NCBI GenBank assembly: GCA_002320245.1
Contig: DCKD01000031.1
Coordinates: 1 to 10,680, forward strand
Reading direction: 5' to 3'
Length of the DNA stretch: 10,680 nt
Origin: Lachnospiraceae bacterium UBA1683
GTDB taxonomy: Bacteria > Bacillota > Clostridia > Lachnospirales > Lachnospiraceae
Made by a program: the position numbers and the translations under genes. Shown here piece after piece: positions 1-6,086 of this stretch. Under the pieces are notes generated by a model. That model made no database searches and was not told the DNA's origin. It saw only the letters and a program-made list of their open reading frames with translations. Numbering within the stretch: the first letter of the stretch is position 1; the number at the start of each line of letters is the position of its first letter.

Positions 1-16
1 CACTGTATCCTACATT

Positions 17-45
17 TACTACTGCCTCTTAACGAGGTGGTGGTA
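17..45 (+). terminator. Stem-loop, possible terminator of an upstream gene
   Basis: A 12-bp stem (17-28 with 34-45, three G-T wobbles) closes a 5-base loop. The following bases are only mildly T-rich (ATTGCTTA), so this could be a weak terminator of a gene left of the window or a structured end of a mobile element. No coding frame is supported in bases 1-105. Confidence 0.35.
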
Positions 46-82
46 TTGCTTAAAATCATCAAGTCATTGCACTAGTATGTAA

Positions 83-109
83 TTGCCAGAGTAGGTCTGG
101 CTGTATAAG
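83..109 (+). promoter_or_regulatory. Possible promoter with internal dyad before the first gene
   Basis: TTGCCA (83-88) and TATAAG (104-109) are spaced 15 bp, shorter than the ideal 17. A perfect 6-bp inverted repeat (GCCAGA 85-90, TCTGGC 96-101) lies between and over the elements and could be an operator. Transcription would start near 116, directly before the GAAAGGGGAAG ribosome binding site at 119-129. That would place the true start codon near 130-136 rather than at 196. Confidence 0.3.
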
Positions 110-195
110 TAAAGAGCGGAAAGGGGAAGATATCTATCGAGACAAATTATGAGGTTATTCGTTTTATAGAGCATGGCGGCAGATGCCGGCCGACG

Positions 196-1191
196 ATGGA
201 TTGCGTCAGCGGGCAGTTACTGTTTTATCGCCTGAAGGGAAAACCGGAAATTGAAAAAATTACATTATTTGAGTGGATGGGGGAGCTGCTTGTCCAATTA
301 GAGCAATATCAGCGGTGCCGGAATAATCGTGGTTATCGCTATGTTAATCCGTACAGCGTTTTGGTGACCAGAGAAGACAGGCTGCTGCTTTTGGATTTGG
401 AGGCTGAGAGCAATGCGTTTGTCATGAAAAACCTGCAGAAACAGGCGATGCGGAGTCATTTTGTAAAACCAATCGTTCATATTAAAGAAAATATAAAAAT
501 GTCACTGGATTTGTACGGATATGGGAAAACAGTACAATTCATTATGGCAAATACAGAAATCACTCCGGCACTGTCTGGACGGGAAGCGCATCGCATTGAG
601 AGAATGATTGAAAAGTGTCTGGGAGAGCATACGCAGAAGCAATATGAAGATTTGCGGCAGGTATTAAAAGAAATTCCCGTTATGAAAGAACGGGAAGAAG
701 GCGTCCGGAAAAAGCGGGTTGTCATATTGACTGCGATATCTTTGGGCGCGTTGGGGATTCTTCTTGTTGCAATGTCCGTAAAAAATGAGAATCTACAGAG
801 GGAGCGGAGCGAGCTTCAGGCGCAGATTCAAAAGGTGCAGACACAAAGGGAAGAACAAAAAGCAGAACAGGAAGCAGCAGAGATGAATTCAGGAGGCGGG
901 ACTTCCGATGAGGTTTTGAGCCGGAATTCCGTAGGTGAGCTGGACGGTGGTTCAGGGGAAATCCGGAATCGGGATTCTGTAGGAGAACCGGATGGAATTT
1001 CAGATGAGGCTCAGAGCAGGAATCCTGAGGATGGGCTGGATGGTATTTCGAAGGAAACCGATGCGCTGGAGCGTTATGTGGAACAAAATACCAATAAGAC
1101 GGATTTGGAAGTCATTTGGAGAGGAGAAGAACTGGAGCGTAAACTACTGCGTTATCTTGCTGTGGTTTACGAAAGAGAAGGCAGTGAATAA
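196..1191 (+). CDS. Single-pass membrane protein with pseudokinase-like N-terminal half (EssB/YukC-like architecture)
   Basis: From the ATG at 196 the protein has 331 residues. Residues 1-170 form a soluble domain with a kinase-like catalytic-loop layout (VNPYSVLV... then LLLLDLE where kinases have DFG). HRD and DFG are not intact, so any kinase fold is probably inactive. A clear transmembrane helix spans about 175-195, then a charged coiled coil (about 196-228), then three imperfect 16-17 residue repeats ending in (E/G)LDG or EPDG (about 236-285). This order resembles EssB/YukC of type VII secretion, but no secretion partners are visible, so the name is a structural analogy. The frame is open back to base 109 and reads like protein, and the only good Shine-Dalgarno is at 119-129. 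No ATG, GTG, TTG or CTG lies between 109 and 196, and no ribosome binding site precedes 196. Confidence 0.75.
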   Translation: MDCVSGQLLFYRLKGKPEIEKITLFEWMGELLVQLEQYQRCRNNRGYRYVNPYSVLVTREDRLLLLDLEAESNAFVMKNLQKQAMRSHFVKPIVHIKENIKMSLDLYGYGKTVQFIMANTEITPALSGREAHRIERMIEKCLGEHTQKQYEDLRQVLKEIPVMKEREEGVRKKRVVILTAISLGALGILLVAMSVKNENLQRERSELQAQIQKVQTQREEQKAEQEAAEMNSGGGTSDEVLSRNSVGELDGGSGEIRNRDSVGEPDGISDEAQSRNPEDGLDGISKETDALERYVEQNTNKTDLEVIWRGEELERKLLRYLAVVYEREGSE

Positions 1192-1198
1192 GGTGAGT

Positions 1199-1220
1199 AT
1201 CCTCCCTGAAAAGGGAGGAT
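1199..1220 (+). terminator. Stem-loop directly after the first gene
   Basis: A perfect 8-bp stem (ATCCTCCC 1199-1206, GGGAGGAT 1213-1220) with a 6-base loop begins 8 bases after the stop codon. It has no U-tract of its own but abuts a second hairpin. It may protect the mRNA 3' end or help terminate. Confidence 0.45.
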
Positions 1221-1248
1221 GCCGGGTAACCATCACTGGTTCCCGGCA
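1220..1248 (+). terminator. Second GC-rich stem-loop after the first gene
   Basis: TGCCGGG (1220-1226) pairs with CCCGGCA (1242-1248), and AACC pairs with GGTT inside it, giving 11 bp around a 6-base loop. No run of T follows, so intrinsic termination would be inefficient. As a tandem pair with the previous hairpin it marks the end of the transcript. Confidence 0.45.
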
Positions 1249-1255
1249 TGTATTA

Positions 1256-1602
1256 TGAAAAAGTTTATTCGAATAGTGTTTGCTATGATGTCGTTTTTTG
1301 ATCAAATGTTTTGTTTTCATTTGATAAGCTTAGTATACGGAGGAGAAATGAAGAAAGAGTGATGAGAAAGTGAAAGAATTTTAAAGGATAAATGAACAAA
1401 ATGTGAACAAAAAAAGTATAGAAAAATGTAAGAAAAATTTAAGATGCCTGTGCTTGGAATGTATAAGGGAATATGATAAAATGAGCCTAGCGGCGGTCTG
1501 CGCTTGCGCAAGACGCCATTAGGCGAATGAACACACCGAGACGCCAGTCGAGGTGATAAAATGAGCACAACATAAAACGACACAGAAAGTGGAGGAAAAG
1601 GT
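1256..1602 (+). other. Intergenic leader between the first gene and the HAAS gene
   Basis: No full gene is supported here. The left part is AT-rich. It contains an isolated ribosome binding site (GGAGG 1339-1343) before a four-codon ORF, M-K-K-E (1348-1362), which is either a minileader or the stub of a lost gene. The right part holds a possible promoter (TGTGCT 1450-1455, TATGAT 1472-1477) and the 80-bp palindromic insert annotated separately. Confidence 0.5.
1474..1566 (+). repeat. GC-rich palindromic insert flanked by 13-bp direct repeats
   Basis: TGATAAAATGAGC occurs exactly at 1474-1486 and 1554-1566, 80 bp apart. Between the copies is GC-rich sequence unlike the AT-rich surroundings. 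It folds into a long hairpin: CCTA 1486-1489 with TAGG 1520-1523, GGCG with CGCC, and TCT with AGA around GCGCTTGCGC. AGACGCCA is also repeated inside (1511-1518 and 1540-1547). The form is that of a REP- or MITE-like palindromic unit. The left repeat overlaps the -10 region of the presumed promoter, so the insert lengthens the leader of the next gene. Confidence 0.6.
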
Positions 1603-2064
1603 ATGACAAGAGTGGAATTCCTGTCACAGCTTGAGCAGGCGCTGCAGGATAAGGTGAGTGGCAGCGTCGTGCGGGAGAATGTGAATTATTACAATCAATA
1701 TATATCTGAAGAAATCAGCAAAGGTAAAAGTGAAGAAGAGGTGCTGCAGATGCTCGGTGATCCGTGGATACTGGCGAAGACCATTGCGGATGCGAATGAC
1801 GGAACTGACAGTGAGACTGTCTATGAGTCGGAAGGGCATATATATCAGTCTGCACCGGAGCAGGAATCTTCCTACAGAAGAACAGAGATGCACACGATAG
1901 GGTTTGATACATGGTGGAAAAAGCTGCTGCTGGTTTTATTTGTTGTCATGATTGTTGTACTTGTGGTTGCGATAGTCAGTGGAATTGTTAGCTTTCTGGC
2001 ACCTGTGCTTATACCGCTTCTGATTGTGATGATTGTGGTGCGCCTGATTGGCGGCAGACGTTAA
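1603..2064 (+). CDS. HAAS signalling-domain (DUF1700-type) membrane protein
   Basis: The 153-residue protein starts at ATG 1603, 6-7 bases after a GGAGG ribosome binding site. Residues 1-65 match the HAAS/DUF1700 pattern: an opening EFLSQLEQAL helix, an NYYNQYISEEISKGKSEEEVLQMLGDP core, then an AKTIAD helix. Residues 66-105 are a polar linker. Two hydrophobic helices follow (about 108-128 and 131-148), and the protein ends in basic residues, as expected for a cytoplasmic domain tethered to the membrane. HAAS proteins are often paired with PadR regulators and linked to sensing or sporulation functions, but no PadR gene is adjacent here. The family is fairly certain; the substrate or partner is unknown. 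Confidence 0.85.
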   Translation: MTRVEFLSQLEQALQDKVSGSVVRENVNYYNQYISEEISKGKSEEEVLQMLGDPWILAKTIADANDGTDSETVYESEGHIYQSAPEQESSYRRTEMHTIGFDTWWKKLLLVLFVVMIVVLVVAIVSGIVSFLAPVLIPLLIVMIVVRLIGGRR

Positions 2065-2096
2065 AGCGTCCCGGAGCATGAGTTTTCAGACGCTTT
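2063..2096 (+). terminator. Stem-loop overlapping the HAAS stop codon
   Basis: AAAGCGTC (2063-2070) pairs perfectly with GACGCTTT (2089-2096) around an 18-base loop. It begins inside the TAA stop codon. It may act with the stronger terminator just downstream. Confidence 0.45.
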
Positions 2097-2117
2097 CATG
2101 TGAAAAGTGTAGAAAGT

Positions 2118-2148
2118 AAAAGACCGAAGGGGGAGCCATCGGTCTTTT
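2118..2148 (+). terminator. Rho-independent terminator of the HAAS gene
   Basis: A perfect 10-bp stem (AAAAGACCGA 2118-2127, TCGGTCTTTT 2139-2148) with an 11-base loop. The A-rich 5' arm and T-rich 3' arm make it usable in both directions. Confidence 0.8.
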
Positions 2149-2178
2149 GAGGGGAGTATAAATAATTAATAAGGGGTT

Positions 2179-2198
2179 GTAGAAAGTAACCTTTCTAC
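2179..2198 (+). other. Short inverted repeat in the spacer before the repeat protein
   Basis: GTAGAAAG (2179-2186) and CTTTCTAC (2191-2198) form a perfect 8-bp dyad with a 4-base gap. A TATAAT box follows at 2208-2213 without a convincing -35. GTAGAAAGTAA also occurs at about 2109, just before the preceding terminator, so the motif is repeated. The rest of 2149-2300 is AT-rich with no gene seen. Confidence 0.4.
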
Positions 2199-2304
2199 GA
2201 GACTAAGTATAATATATGAAAATAAAAAAAGCAAGTAAAATTACAAAAATTATTGGTAAAATCTGAAAAAAACGAAAAGAATAGTGCCGCGGCGGAAATG
2301 CGGC

Positions 2305-2333
2305 GCATATTATTTGCCGGAGAAGACATAATA
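2305..2333 (+). promoter_or_regulatory. Sigma-G/sigma-F-like (forespore) promoter
   Basis: GCATA (2305-2309) and CATAATA (2327-2333) are separated by 17 bases. As I recall it, the Bacillus sigma-G consensus is G-M-A-T-R, about 17-18 bp, then C-A-T-N-N-T-A, which both boxes fit. Transcription would begin near 2340, giving a short leader before the AGGAGGG at about 2352-2358. The match is to a short consensus and needs testing. Confidence 0.45.
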
Positions 2334-2365
2334 ACAATGTACCAAATTTTTAGGAGGGATATTCA

Positions 2366-2686
2366 ATGGCAAAGAATTACAGCAGTACAAAATCAAATAA
2401 CAATGCGTATTCTGATGAACAGAGCAGAAACGCAAACAGTATGGACAGCACATCAAAGAACAGAAATGTATCCGACACACAGAGCAGAAATGCAACTGGC
2501 ACACAGAGCAGAAACGCATCTGACGCACAGAGCAGAAACGCAACTGACTCACAGAACAGAAATGCATCAAATACGCAGAGCAAAAATGCATCAAATACGC
2601 AGAGCAAAAATGCATCAGATGCACAGAGCAGAAATGCATCCAACCTACGCAGCAGAAATGCATTCGACGAGACAAGCAGGTATTAA
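2366..2686 (+). CDS. Asn/Ser/Arg/Gln-rich tandem-repeat protein, candidate spore protein
   Basis: The 106-residue protein has a textbook ribosome binding site (AGGAGGG, 8 bases before ATG 2366). After residues 1-16 (rich in N, S and K) almost the whole chain is octads of consensus [DN]-x-Q-S-[RK]-N-A-[ST]. There are eight in perfect register at residues 37-100, one more at 17-24 and a partial one at 101-106. It has no cysteine, no tryptophan, no hydrophobic core, no signal peptide and no membrane helix, so it is likely disordered and hydrophilic. Gamma-type small acid-soluble spore proteins have a comparable composition and repeat style but a different repeat. The forespore-like promoter and private terminator support a monocistronic spore-related gene. 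Function is inferred, not recognised by homology. Confidence 0.75.
   Translation: MAKNYSSTKSNNNAYSDEQSRNANSMDSTSKNRNVSDTQSRNATGTQSRNASDAQSRNATDSQNRNASNTQSKNASNTQSKNASDAQSRNASNLRSRNAFDETSRY
2474..2665 (+). repeat. Tandem repeat, eight 24-bp units
   Basis: Eight consecutive 24-bp units encode the octads of the repeat protein. The core CACAGAGCAGAAA is nearly constant and differences are mostly at third positions or D/N and R/K swaps. Two adjacent units (residues 69-84) encode identical octads. Because the unit is a multiple of three, all frames stay open across it, which creates spurious ORFs on both strands. Copy number probably varies between strains. Confidence 0.9.
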
Positions 2687-2715
2687 TATAGCATAGAAGC
2701 GGGAAACGGAAAAAC

Positions 2716-2757
2716 AAATTGGGAGCGTAGTAAAGTCCTTTACTACGCTCCCAATTT
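2716..2757 (+). terminator. Very strong palindromic terminator after the repeat protein
   Basis: A perfect 20-base inverted repeat (2716-2735 and 2738-2757) with only two bases between the arms begins with AAATT and ends with AATTT. It starts 29 bases after the stop codon and should work in both directions. Confidence 0.85.
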
Positions 2758-2767
2758 ATAGTAAAAT
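2739..2767 (+). promoter_or_regulatory. Possible promoter of the methyltransferase operon, overlapping the terminator
   Basis: TTTACT (2739-2744) and TAAAAT (2762-2767) are 17 bp apart. The -35 box lies within the 3' arm of the preceding terminator. Start of transcription would be near 2774, just before the GGGAGGAAGG ribosome binding site. Confidence 0.4.
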
Positions 2768-2795
2768 AGAAATAGATTTTATACGGGAGGAAGGT

Positions 2796-3953
2796 ATGAA
2801 AAGAGTAGAGCTGATTGCACCGTGTCATTTTGGCCTTGAATCTGTGCTTAAAAGAGAGGTGCTTGATTTAGGATATGAGATTTCAAAAGTAGAAGATGGA
2901 AGAGTAACATTTATTGGGGATGCGGAGGCAATCTGCCGGGCAAATATTTTCCTGCGGACAGCAGAACGCATTTTGCTGAAGGCGGGGGAGTTTCAGGCGA
3001 CGACGTTTGACGAATTGTTTGAGAAGACAAAAGAGATTCCGTGGGAAGAGTATCTTCCGGCTGATGGGAAATTCTGGGTTGCAAAGGCAGCATCCGTAAA
3101 GAGTAAACTGTTCAGTCCGTCCGATATCCAGTCGATTATGAAAAAGGCAATGGTGGAGCGGATGAGGATGCATTATCATAAGAAATGGTTTGAAGAAAAT
3201 GGTGCATCATATCCGGTCCGGGTATTTTTAATGAAGGATATCGTAACAATCGGAATTGACACTTCCGGGGTATCGTTACATAAGCGCGGTTACCGTCAGC
3301 TTTCCAGTAAAGCGCCGATTACTGAGACGCTGGCAGCAGCTTTGATTATGCTTACACCGTGGAAAAAGGACCGTATTCTGGTTGACCCGTTCTGTGGAAG
3401 CGGAACATTTGCAATTGAAGCGGCCATGATGGCGGCAAATATCGCACCGGGGATGAATCGGTCGTTTACAGCGGAGACGTGGGACAATCTGATTCCGAAA
3501 ACATTGTGGTATGATGCGGTGGATGAGGCGAATGAATTGACGGAGGATGACATAGAAGTGGACATTCAGGGATATGACGTGGATGGAGACGTGATTCGTG
3601 CAGCGCGGCAGAATGCGGAAGACGCGGGCGTGGCACATCTGATTCATTTCCAACAGCGTCCGGTCAGTGAACTTCGACACCCGAAAAAGTATGGATTCAT
3701 CATCACAAACCCGCCATACGGGGAGCGTCTGGAAGAAAAAGCTGCACTGCCGCAGCTCTACCGGGAGTTTGGCGAGAGTTTCCGGAAGCTGGATAGCTGG
3801 TCTGCGTACATGATTACAAGCTATGAAGATGCGGAGCGGTATTTTGGCAGAAAAGCAGACAGAAACCGGAAGATTTACAATGGCATGATTAAGACATATT
3901 TCTATCAGTTCAGCGGTCCGAGACCGCCGAAACGTAATAACAACATGGAGTAA
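2796..3953 (+). CDS. ypsC: THUMP-domain SAM-dependent rRNA methyltransferase (YpsC/RlmL family)
   Basis: The 385-residue cytoplasmic enzyme of this family transfers methyl from S-adenosylmethionine to N2 of a guanine in 23S rRNA (the RlmL m2G2445-type activity). The N-terminal part (about 1-160) is a ferredoxin-like plus THUMP RNA-binding module, opening with LIAPCHFGLE and including the conserved GVSLHKRGYR segment near 158-167. The Rossmann methyltransferase domain carries the SAM-binding motif DPFCGSGT (197-204), an acidic GYDVDGD strand, and the catalytic NPPYGER motif (305-311). Length is normal for the single-domain Gram-positive form, which lacks the RlmK half of the E. coli fusion. 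The start at 2796 follows GGGAGGAAGG. It is 88 bp upstream of rdgB with no terminator between, so probably co-transcribed. The exact target base in this organism is inferred. Confidence 0.93.
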   Translation: MKRVELIAPCHFGLESVLKREVLDLGYEISKVEDGRVTFIGDAEAICRANIFLRTAERILLKAGEFQATTFDELFEKTKEIPWEEYLPADGKFWVAKAASVKSKLFSPSDIQSIMKKAMVERMRMHYHKKWFEENGASYPVRVFLMKDIVTIGIDTSGVSLHKRGYRQLSSKAPITETLAAALIMLTPWKKDRILVDPFCGSGTFAIEAAMMAANIAPGMNRSFTAETWDNLIPKTLWYDAVDEANELTEDDIEVDIQGYDVDGDVIRAARQNAEDAGVAHLIHFQQRPVSELRHPKKYGFIITNPPYGERLEEKAALPQLYREFGESFRKLDSWSAYMITSYEDAERYFGRKADRNRKIYNGMIKTYFYQFSGPRPPKRNNNME

Positions 3954-4041
3954 CAACGTGGATAACAGCGCAGAATAGCAATCAGAAAAAACAGAGCAGA
4001 CAATTAAGTGGATGTACAATAGAAAGATAGAAGGATTGATT

Positions 4042-4656
4042 ATGGAGAAGAGAATTGTATTTGCAACGGGTAATCAAAATAAAATGAAAGAAATTCATAT
4101 GATACTGGCAGATTTGGGAATGCCGGTGTATTCAATGAAAGAACTTGGCGTGGATGAGAATATCGTAGAGGATGGACTGACATTTGAGGAAAATGCAGAG
4201 ATTAAGGCAAGGGCAGTCGCACGCCATCTTCCGAACGACATTATCCTTGCGGATGATTCCGGTCTGGAGATTGATTATCTGGATAAGGCACCGGGTGTAT
4301 ATTCTGCCCGGTTTGCCGGTGAGGATACTTCCTATGATATCAAGAACCGTATCCTGCTGGACAAGCTGGAAGGCGTGCCGGAAGAGCAGCGTACAGCACG
4401 TTTTGTATGTGCAGTCTGTGCCGTGTTTCCGGATGGGGACGTGAAGACTGTACGGGGCACAATCGAGGGAGTGATTGCGCACGAAATTACAGGTGAAAAC
4501 GGATTTGGGTACGACCCGATTTTCTATTATCCGGAATGTGGATGTACAACGGCTGAGATGGAGCCGGAAAAGAAAAATGAGCTGAGCCACAGAGGAAAGG
4601 CACTTCGTGCAATGCGTGAAATTATAGATGCGAAGTGCGGAAAGGCAGAAGAATGA
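4042..4656 (+). CDS. rdgB: XTP/dITP diphosphatase (non-canonical purine NTP pyrophosphatase)
   Basis: This 204-residue house-cleaning enzyme hydrolyses dITP, XTP and similar non-canonical triphosphates to monophosphate and pyrophosphate, keeping them out of DNA and RNA. Family signatures are intact: ATGNQNK (8-14), the DDSGLEID metal/substrate segment (71-78), GVYSARFAG, GENGFGYDP (151-159) and SHRGKA (182-187). I chose ATG 4042 because AGAAGG (4029-4034) sits 7 bases before it and the family begins just before the ATGN motif. An in-frame ATG at 4012 would add ten untypical residues without a ribosome binding site. Its stop codon overlaps the next start (ATGA). The rdgB-phosphodiesterase pairing matches ysnA-ysnB in Bacillus subtilis. 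Confidence 0.95.
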   Translation: MEKRIVFATGNQNKMKEIHMILADLGMPVYSMKELGVDENIVEDGLTFEENAEIKARAVARHLPNDIILADDSGLEIDYLDKAPGVYSARFAGEDTSYDIKNRILLDKLEGVPEEQRTARFVCAVCAVFPDGDVKTVRGTIEGVIAHEITGENGFGYDPIFYYPECGCTTAEMEPEKKNELSHRGKALRAMREIIDAKCGKAEE

Positions 4657-5135
4657 GGGTATTGATTGTAAGTGACACGCACGGAAAGCACCGGAATCTG
4701 GACCGTGCGCTTGCAGAATCAGGTTCTATTAATATGTTTATCCATCTGGGAGATGTAGAGGGCGGAGAAGCGTATCTCAATGCAGTCGTTGACTGTGAAA
4801 AGCACATTGTGCGCGGGAATAATGATTTCTTTTCTGATTTGCCGCGCGAAGAAGAATTTTACATAGGACCGCGTAAAGCTTTTATTTCGCATGGACATAA
4901 TTATTATGTCTCACTTGACCCGGAGCAGATCCGGGAAGAGGGAAGGGCAAGGCATGCCGATATCGTCATGTTCGGGCATACACACCGCCCGTTTCTGGAT
5001 GAGGAAAGCGATATTACATTGCTCAATCCCGGAAGTCTTTCTTACCCGAGGCAGGAAGGTAGGAAGGGAAGCTATATGATTCTGGAGATGGATGAGAGTG
5101 GAAATGCGACTTATCAGGAACATTATCTGGACTGA
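4653..5135 (+). CDS. YfcE/YsnB-type metallophosphoesterase
   Basis: The 160-residue protein belongs to the calcineurin-like phosphoesterases of the MJ0936/YfcE group, which bind two metals and hydrolyse phosphodiesters; the physiological substrate is unsettled. All metal-ligand motifs are present: D8-T-H10, G33-D34, G55-N-N57-D58, H80 (SHGH, 79-82) and G108-H-T-H111, followed by the usual NPGS segment. The start is ATG 4653, overlapping the rdgB stop as ATGA, which points to translational coupling; GGAAAGG lies a few bases upstream inside rdgB. A start at 4635 would add six residues and is less likely. No terminator is evident between this gene and the tRNA promoter at 5256. Confidence 0.93.
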   Translation: MRVLIVSDTHGKHRNLDRALAESGSINMFIHLGDVEGGEAYLNAVVDCEKHIVRGNNDFFSDLPREEEFYIGPRKAFISHGHNYYVSLDPEQIREEGRARHADIVMFGHTHRPFLDEESDITLLNPGSLSYPRQEGRKGSYMILEMDESGNATYQEHYLD

Positions 5136-5255
5136 AAAATGTGTCGGAATGGATGGAATATGCCTGCTCTTTTGACAAAAACAACCAGGGATTGATTGAA
5201 AATGACAGGAAAACTGGATAAAACTGCTAATGTAAGAAAAAATAAAAAATAATTG

Positions 5256-5284
5256 TTGACATTGTGAAAGGCGTGTAATATAAT
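5256..5284 (+). promoter_or_regulatory. Consensus sigma-A promoter of the tRNA operon
   Basis: TTGACA (5256-5261) and TATAAT (5279-5284) match consensus at all 12 positions with a 17-bp spacer. Transcription should start near 5291, about 36 bases before the first tRNA. A GC-rich stretch right after the start is compatible with stringent control but does not prove it. Confidence 0.9.
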
Positions 5285-5326
5285 AATTCTTGCGTCACGG
5301 GTAAGCGGCGCGGCAAGCAGTAATGA

Positions 5327-5401
5327 CGGGGTGTGGCTCAGCTTGGCTAGAGCGCCTGGTTTGGGACCAGGAGGTCGCAGGTTCGAATCCTGTCACCCCG
5401 A
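5327..5401 (+). tRNA. tRNA-Pro(TGG)
   Basis: The acceptor arms CGGGGTG/CACCCCG pair fully. The anticodon stem CCTGG/CCAGG encloses loop TTTGGGA with anticodon TGG. The T-loop GTTCGAATC is standard, the discriminator is A, and CCA is not encoded. First tRNA of the array. Confidence 0.97.
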
Positions 5402-5405
5402 CTGC

Positions 5406-5476
5406 GCGGGTGTAGTTCAATGGTAGAACACCAGCCTTCCAAGCTGGATACGTGGGTTCGATTCCCATCACCCGCT
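5406..5476 (+). tRNA. tRNA-Gly(TCC)
   Basis: Acceptor GCGGGTG/CACCCGC. The anticodon stem CCAGC/GCTGG encloses loop CTTCCAA, anticodon TCC. The discriminator is T and CCA is not encoded. It follows tRNA-Pro after only 4 bases. Confidence 0.97.
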
Positions 5477-5527
5477 TTTCTTACGGAGCAGTCTGTAGGA
5501 ATCCAGAGAAAAGGGGATATATGATAT

Positions 5528-5601
5528 GAGTCTGTAGCTCAGCTGGATAGAGCAACGGCCTTCTAAGCCGTAGGTCGAGGGTTCGAATCCCCCCAGGCTC
5601 G
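5528..5601 (+). tRNA. tRNA-Arg(TCT)
   Basis: Acceptor GAGTCTG/CAGGCTC with one T-G pair. The anticodon stem ACGGC/GCCGT encloses loop CTTCTAA, anticodon TCT, which reads AGA/AGG. Discriminator G, no encoded CCA. Confidence 0.97.
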
Positions 5602-5605
5602 GTAT

Positions 5606-5680
5606 GGTGGGTATGGTGCAGTTGGTTAGCGCGTCGGATTGTGGTTCCGGATATCGTGGGTTCGAGTCCCACTACCCACC
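5606..5680 (+). tRNA. tRNA-His(GTG)
   Basis: Acceptor GTGGGTA/TACCCAC is extended by the histidine-specific G-1 (5606) opposite C73 (5680). Anticodon loop TTGTGGT, anticodon GTG. No encoded CCA. Confidence 0.97.
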
Positions 5681-5739
5681 CTTTTCTTACAAACAGGAAA
5701 AACACCAGTATTAACAGCGGTGTCGATACAAGTCTTTGA

Positions 5740-5811
5740 TGGGCTATCGCCAAGCGGTAAGGCACAGGACTTTGACTCCTGCATTCGCTGGTTCGAATCC
5801 AGCTAGCCCAG
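5740..5811 (+). tRNA. tRNA-Gln(TTG)
   Basis: Acceptor TGGGCTA/TAGCCCA. The anticodon loop CTTTGAC lies within an AGGA/TCCT stem, anticodon TTG. Discriminator G. The 59-base spacer before it contains a small hairpin (ACACC/GGTGT near 5702-5723) that may be a processing structure. Confidence 0.96.
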
Positions 5812-5843
5812 TTCACTTGGACAAGCCGGGAACAATTTAATAA

Positions 5844-5916
5844 GGGCGTGTAGCTCAGGTGGTAGAGCACTTGACTTTTAATCAAGTTGTCCGGGGTTCG
5901 AATCCCCGCACGCTCA
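5844..5916 (+). tRNA. tRNA-Lys(TTT)
   Basis: Acceptor GGGCGTG/CACGCTC with one G-T pair. The anticodon stem CTTGA/TCAAG encloses loop CTTTTAA, anticodon TTT. Discriminator A, no encoded CCA. It is the last tRNA of the array. The sequence just beyond looks like mobile-element debris, so the original operon end may have been displaced. Confidence 0.97.
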
Positions 5917-6086
5917 CTGTGATAGGTTGGCGGAAACTCAGTATTTACAAGGGTTTTCGCTATTTTTGCATATTTTAAAAGTAACGGATTCTAACAAAAA
6001 TAAACGTTTATAAATGTTTCATTCGTGCCTCAATGTCTCGTTTTTGTCCCACTTTTTAATTGTTCATATGGACCGCAATTACGACC
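5917..6086. other. AT-rich junction after tRNA-Lys, no gene seen; possible element end
   Basis: There is no open frame of note. ATAAACGTTTAT (6000-6011) is a perfect 12-bp palindrome that could bind a regulator or integrase. No strong U-tract terminator for the tRNA operon is visible before the debris begins. The place, just behind a tRNA 3' end, is typical for an attachment site, but no second copy of the tRNA-Lys 3' end occurs in the window. Confidence 0.35.

Noticed and set aside
1348..1362. Four-codon ORF with a GGAGG ribosome binding site
   Set aside because: The ribosome binding site is good, but four codons with no downstream attenuator are not enough to call a gene; mentioned only as part of the leader.
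2474..2665. Tandem 24-bp repeats as a CRISPR array
   Set aside because: The units are contiguous with no unique spacers and encode a regular octad protein.
2253..2828. Long ORFs in other frames and on the opposite strand over the 24-bp repeats
   Set aside because: The repeat unit is a multiple of three, so every frame stays open. Only the frame at 2366 has a ribosome binding site and a sensible composition.
3276..4019. 247-residue minus-strand ORF opposite the methyltransferase
   Set aside because: It is a shadow of the clearly identified ypsC-family gene, with no ribosome binding site and no domain.
5481..5885. 134-residue minus-strand ORF across the tRNA array
   Set aside because: It is antisense to tRNA-Arg, His, Gln and Lys. 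Its GLEPTISG and GGIRTLDLR type segments are the well-known artefact of translating tRNA genes.
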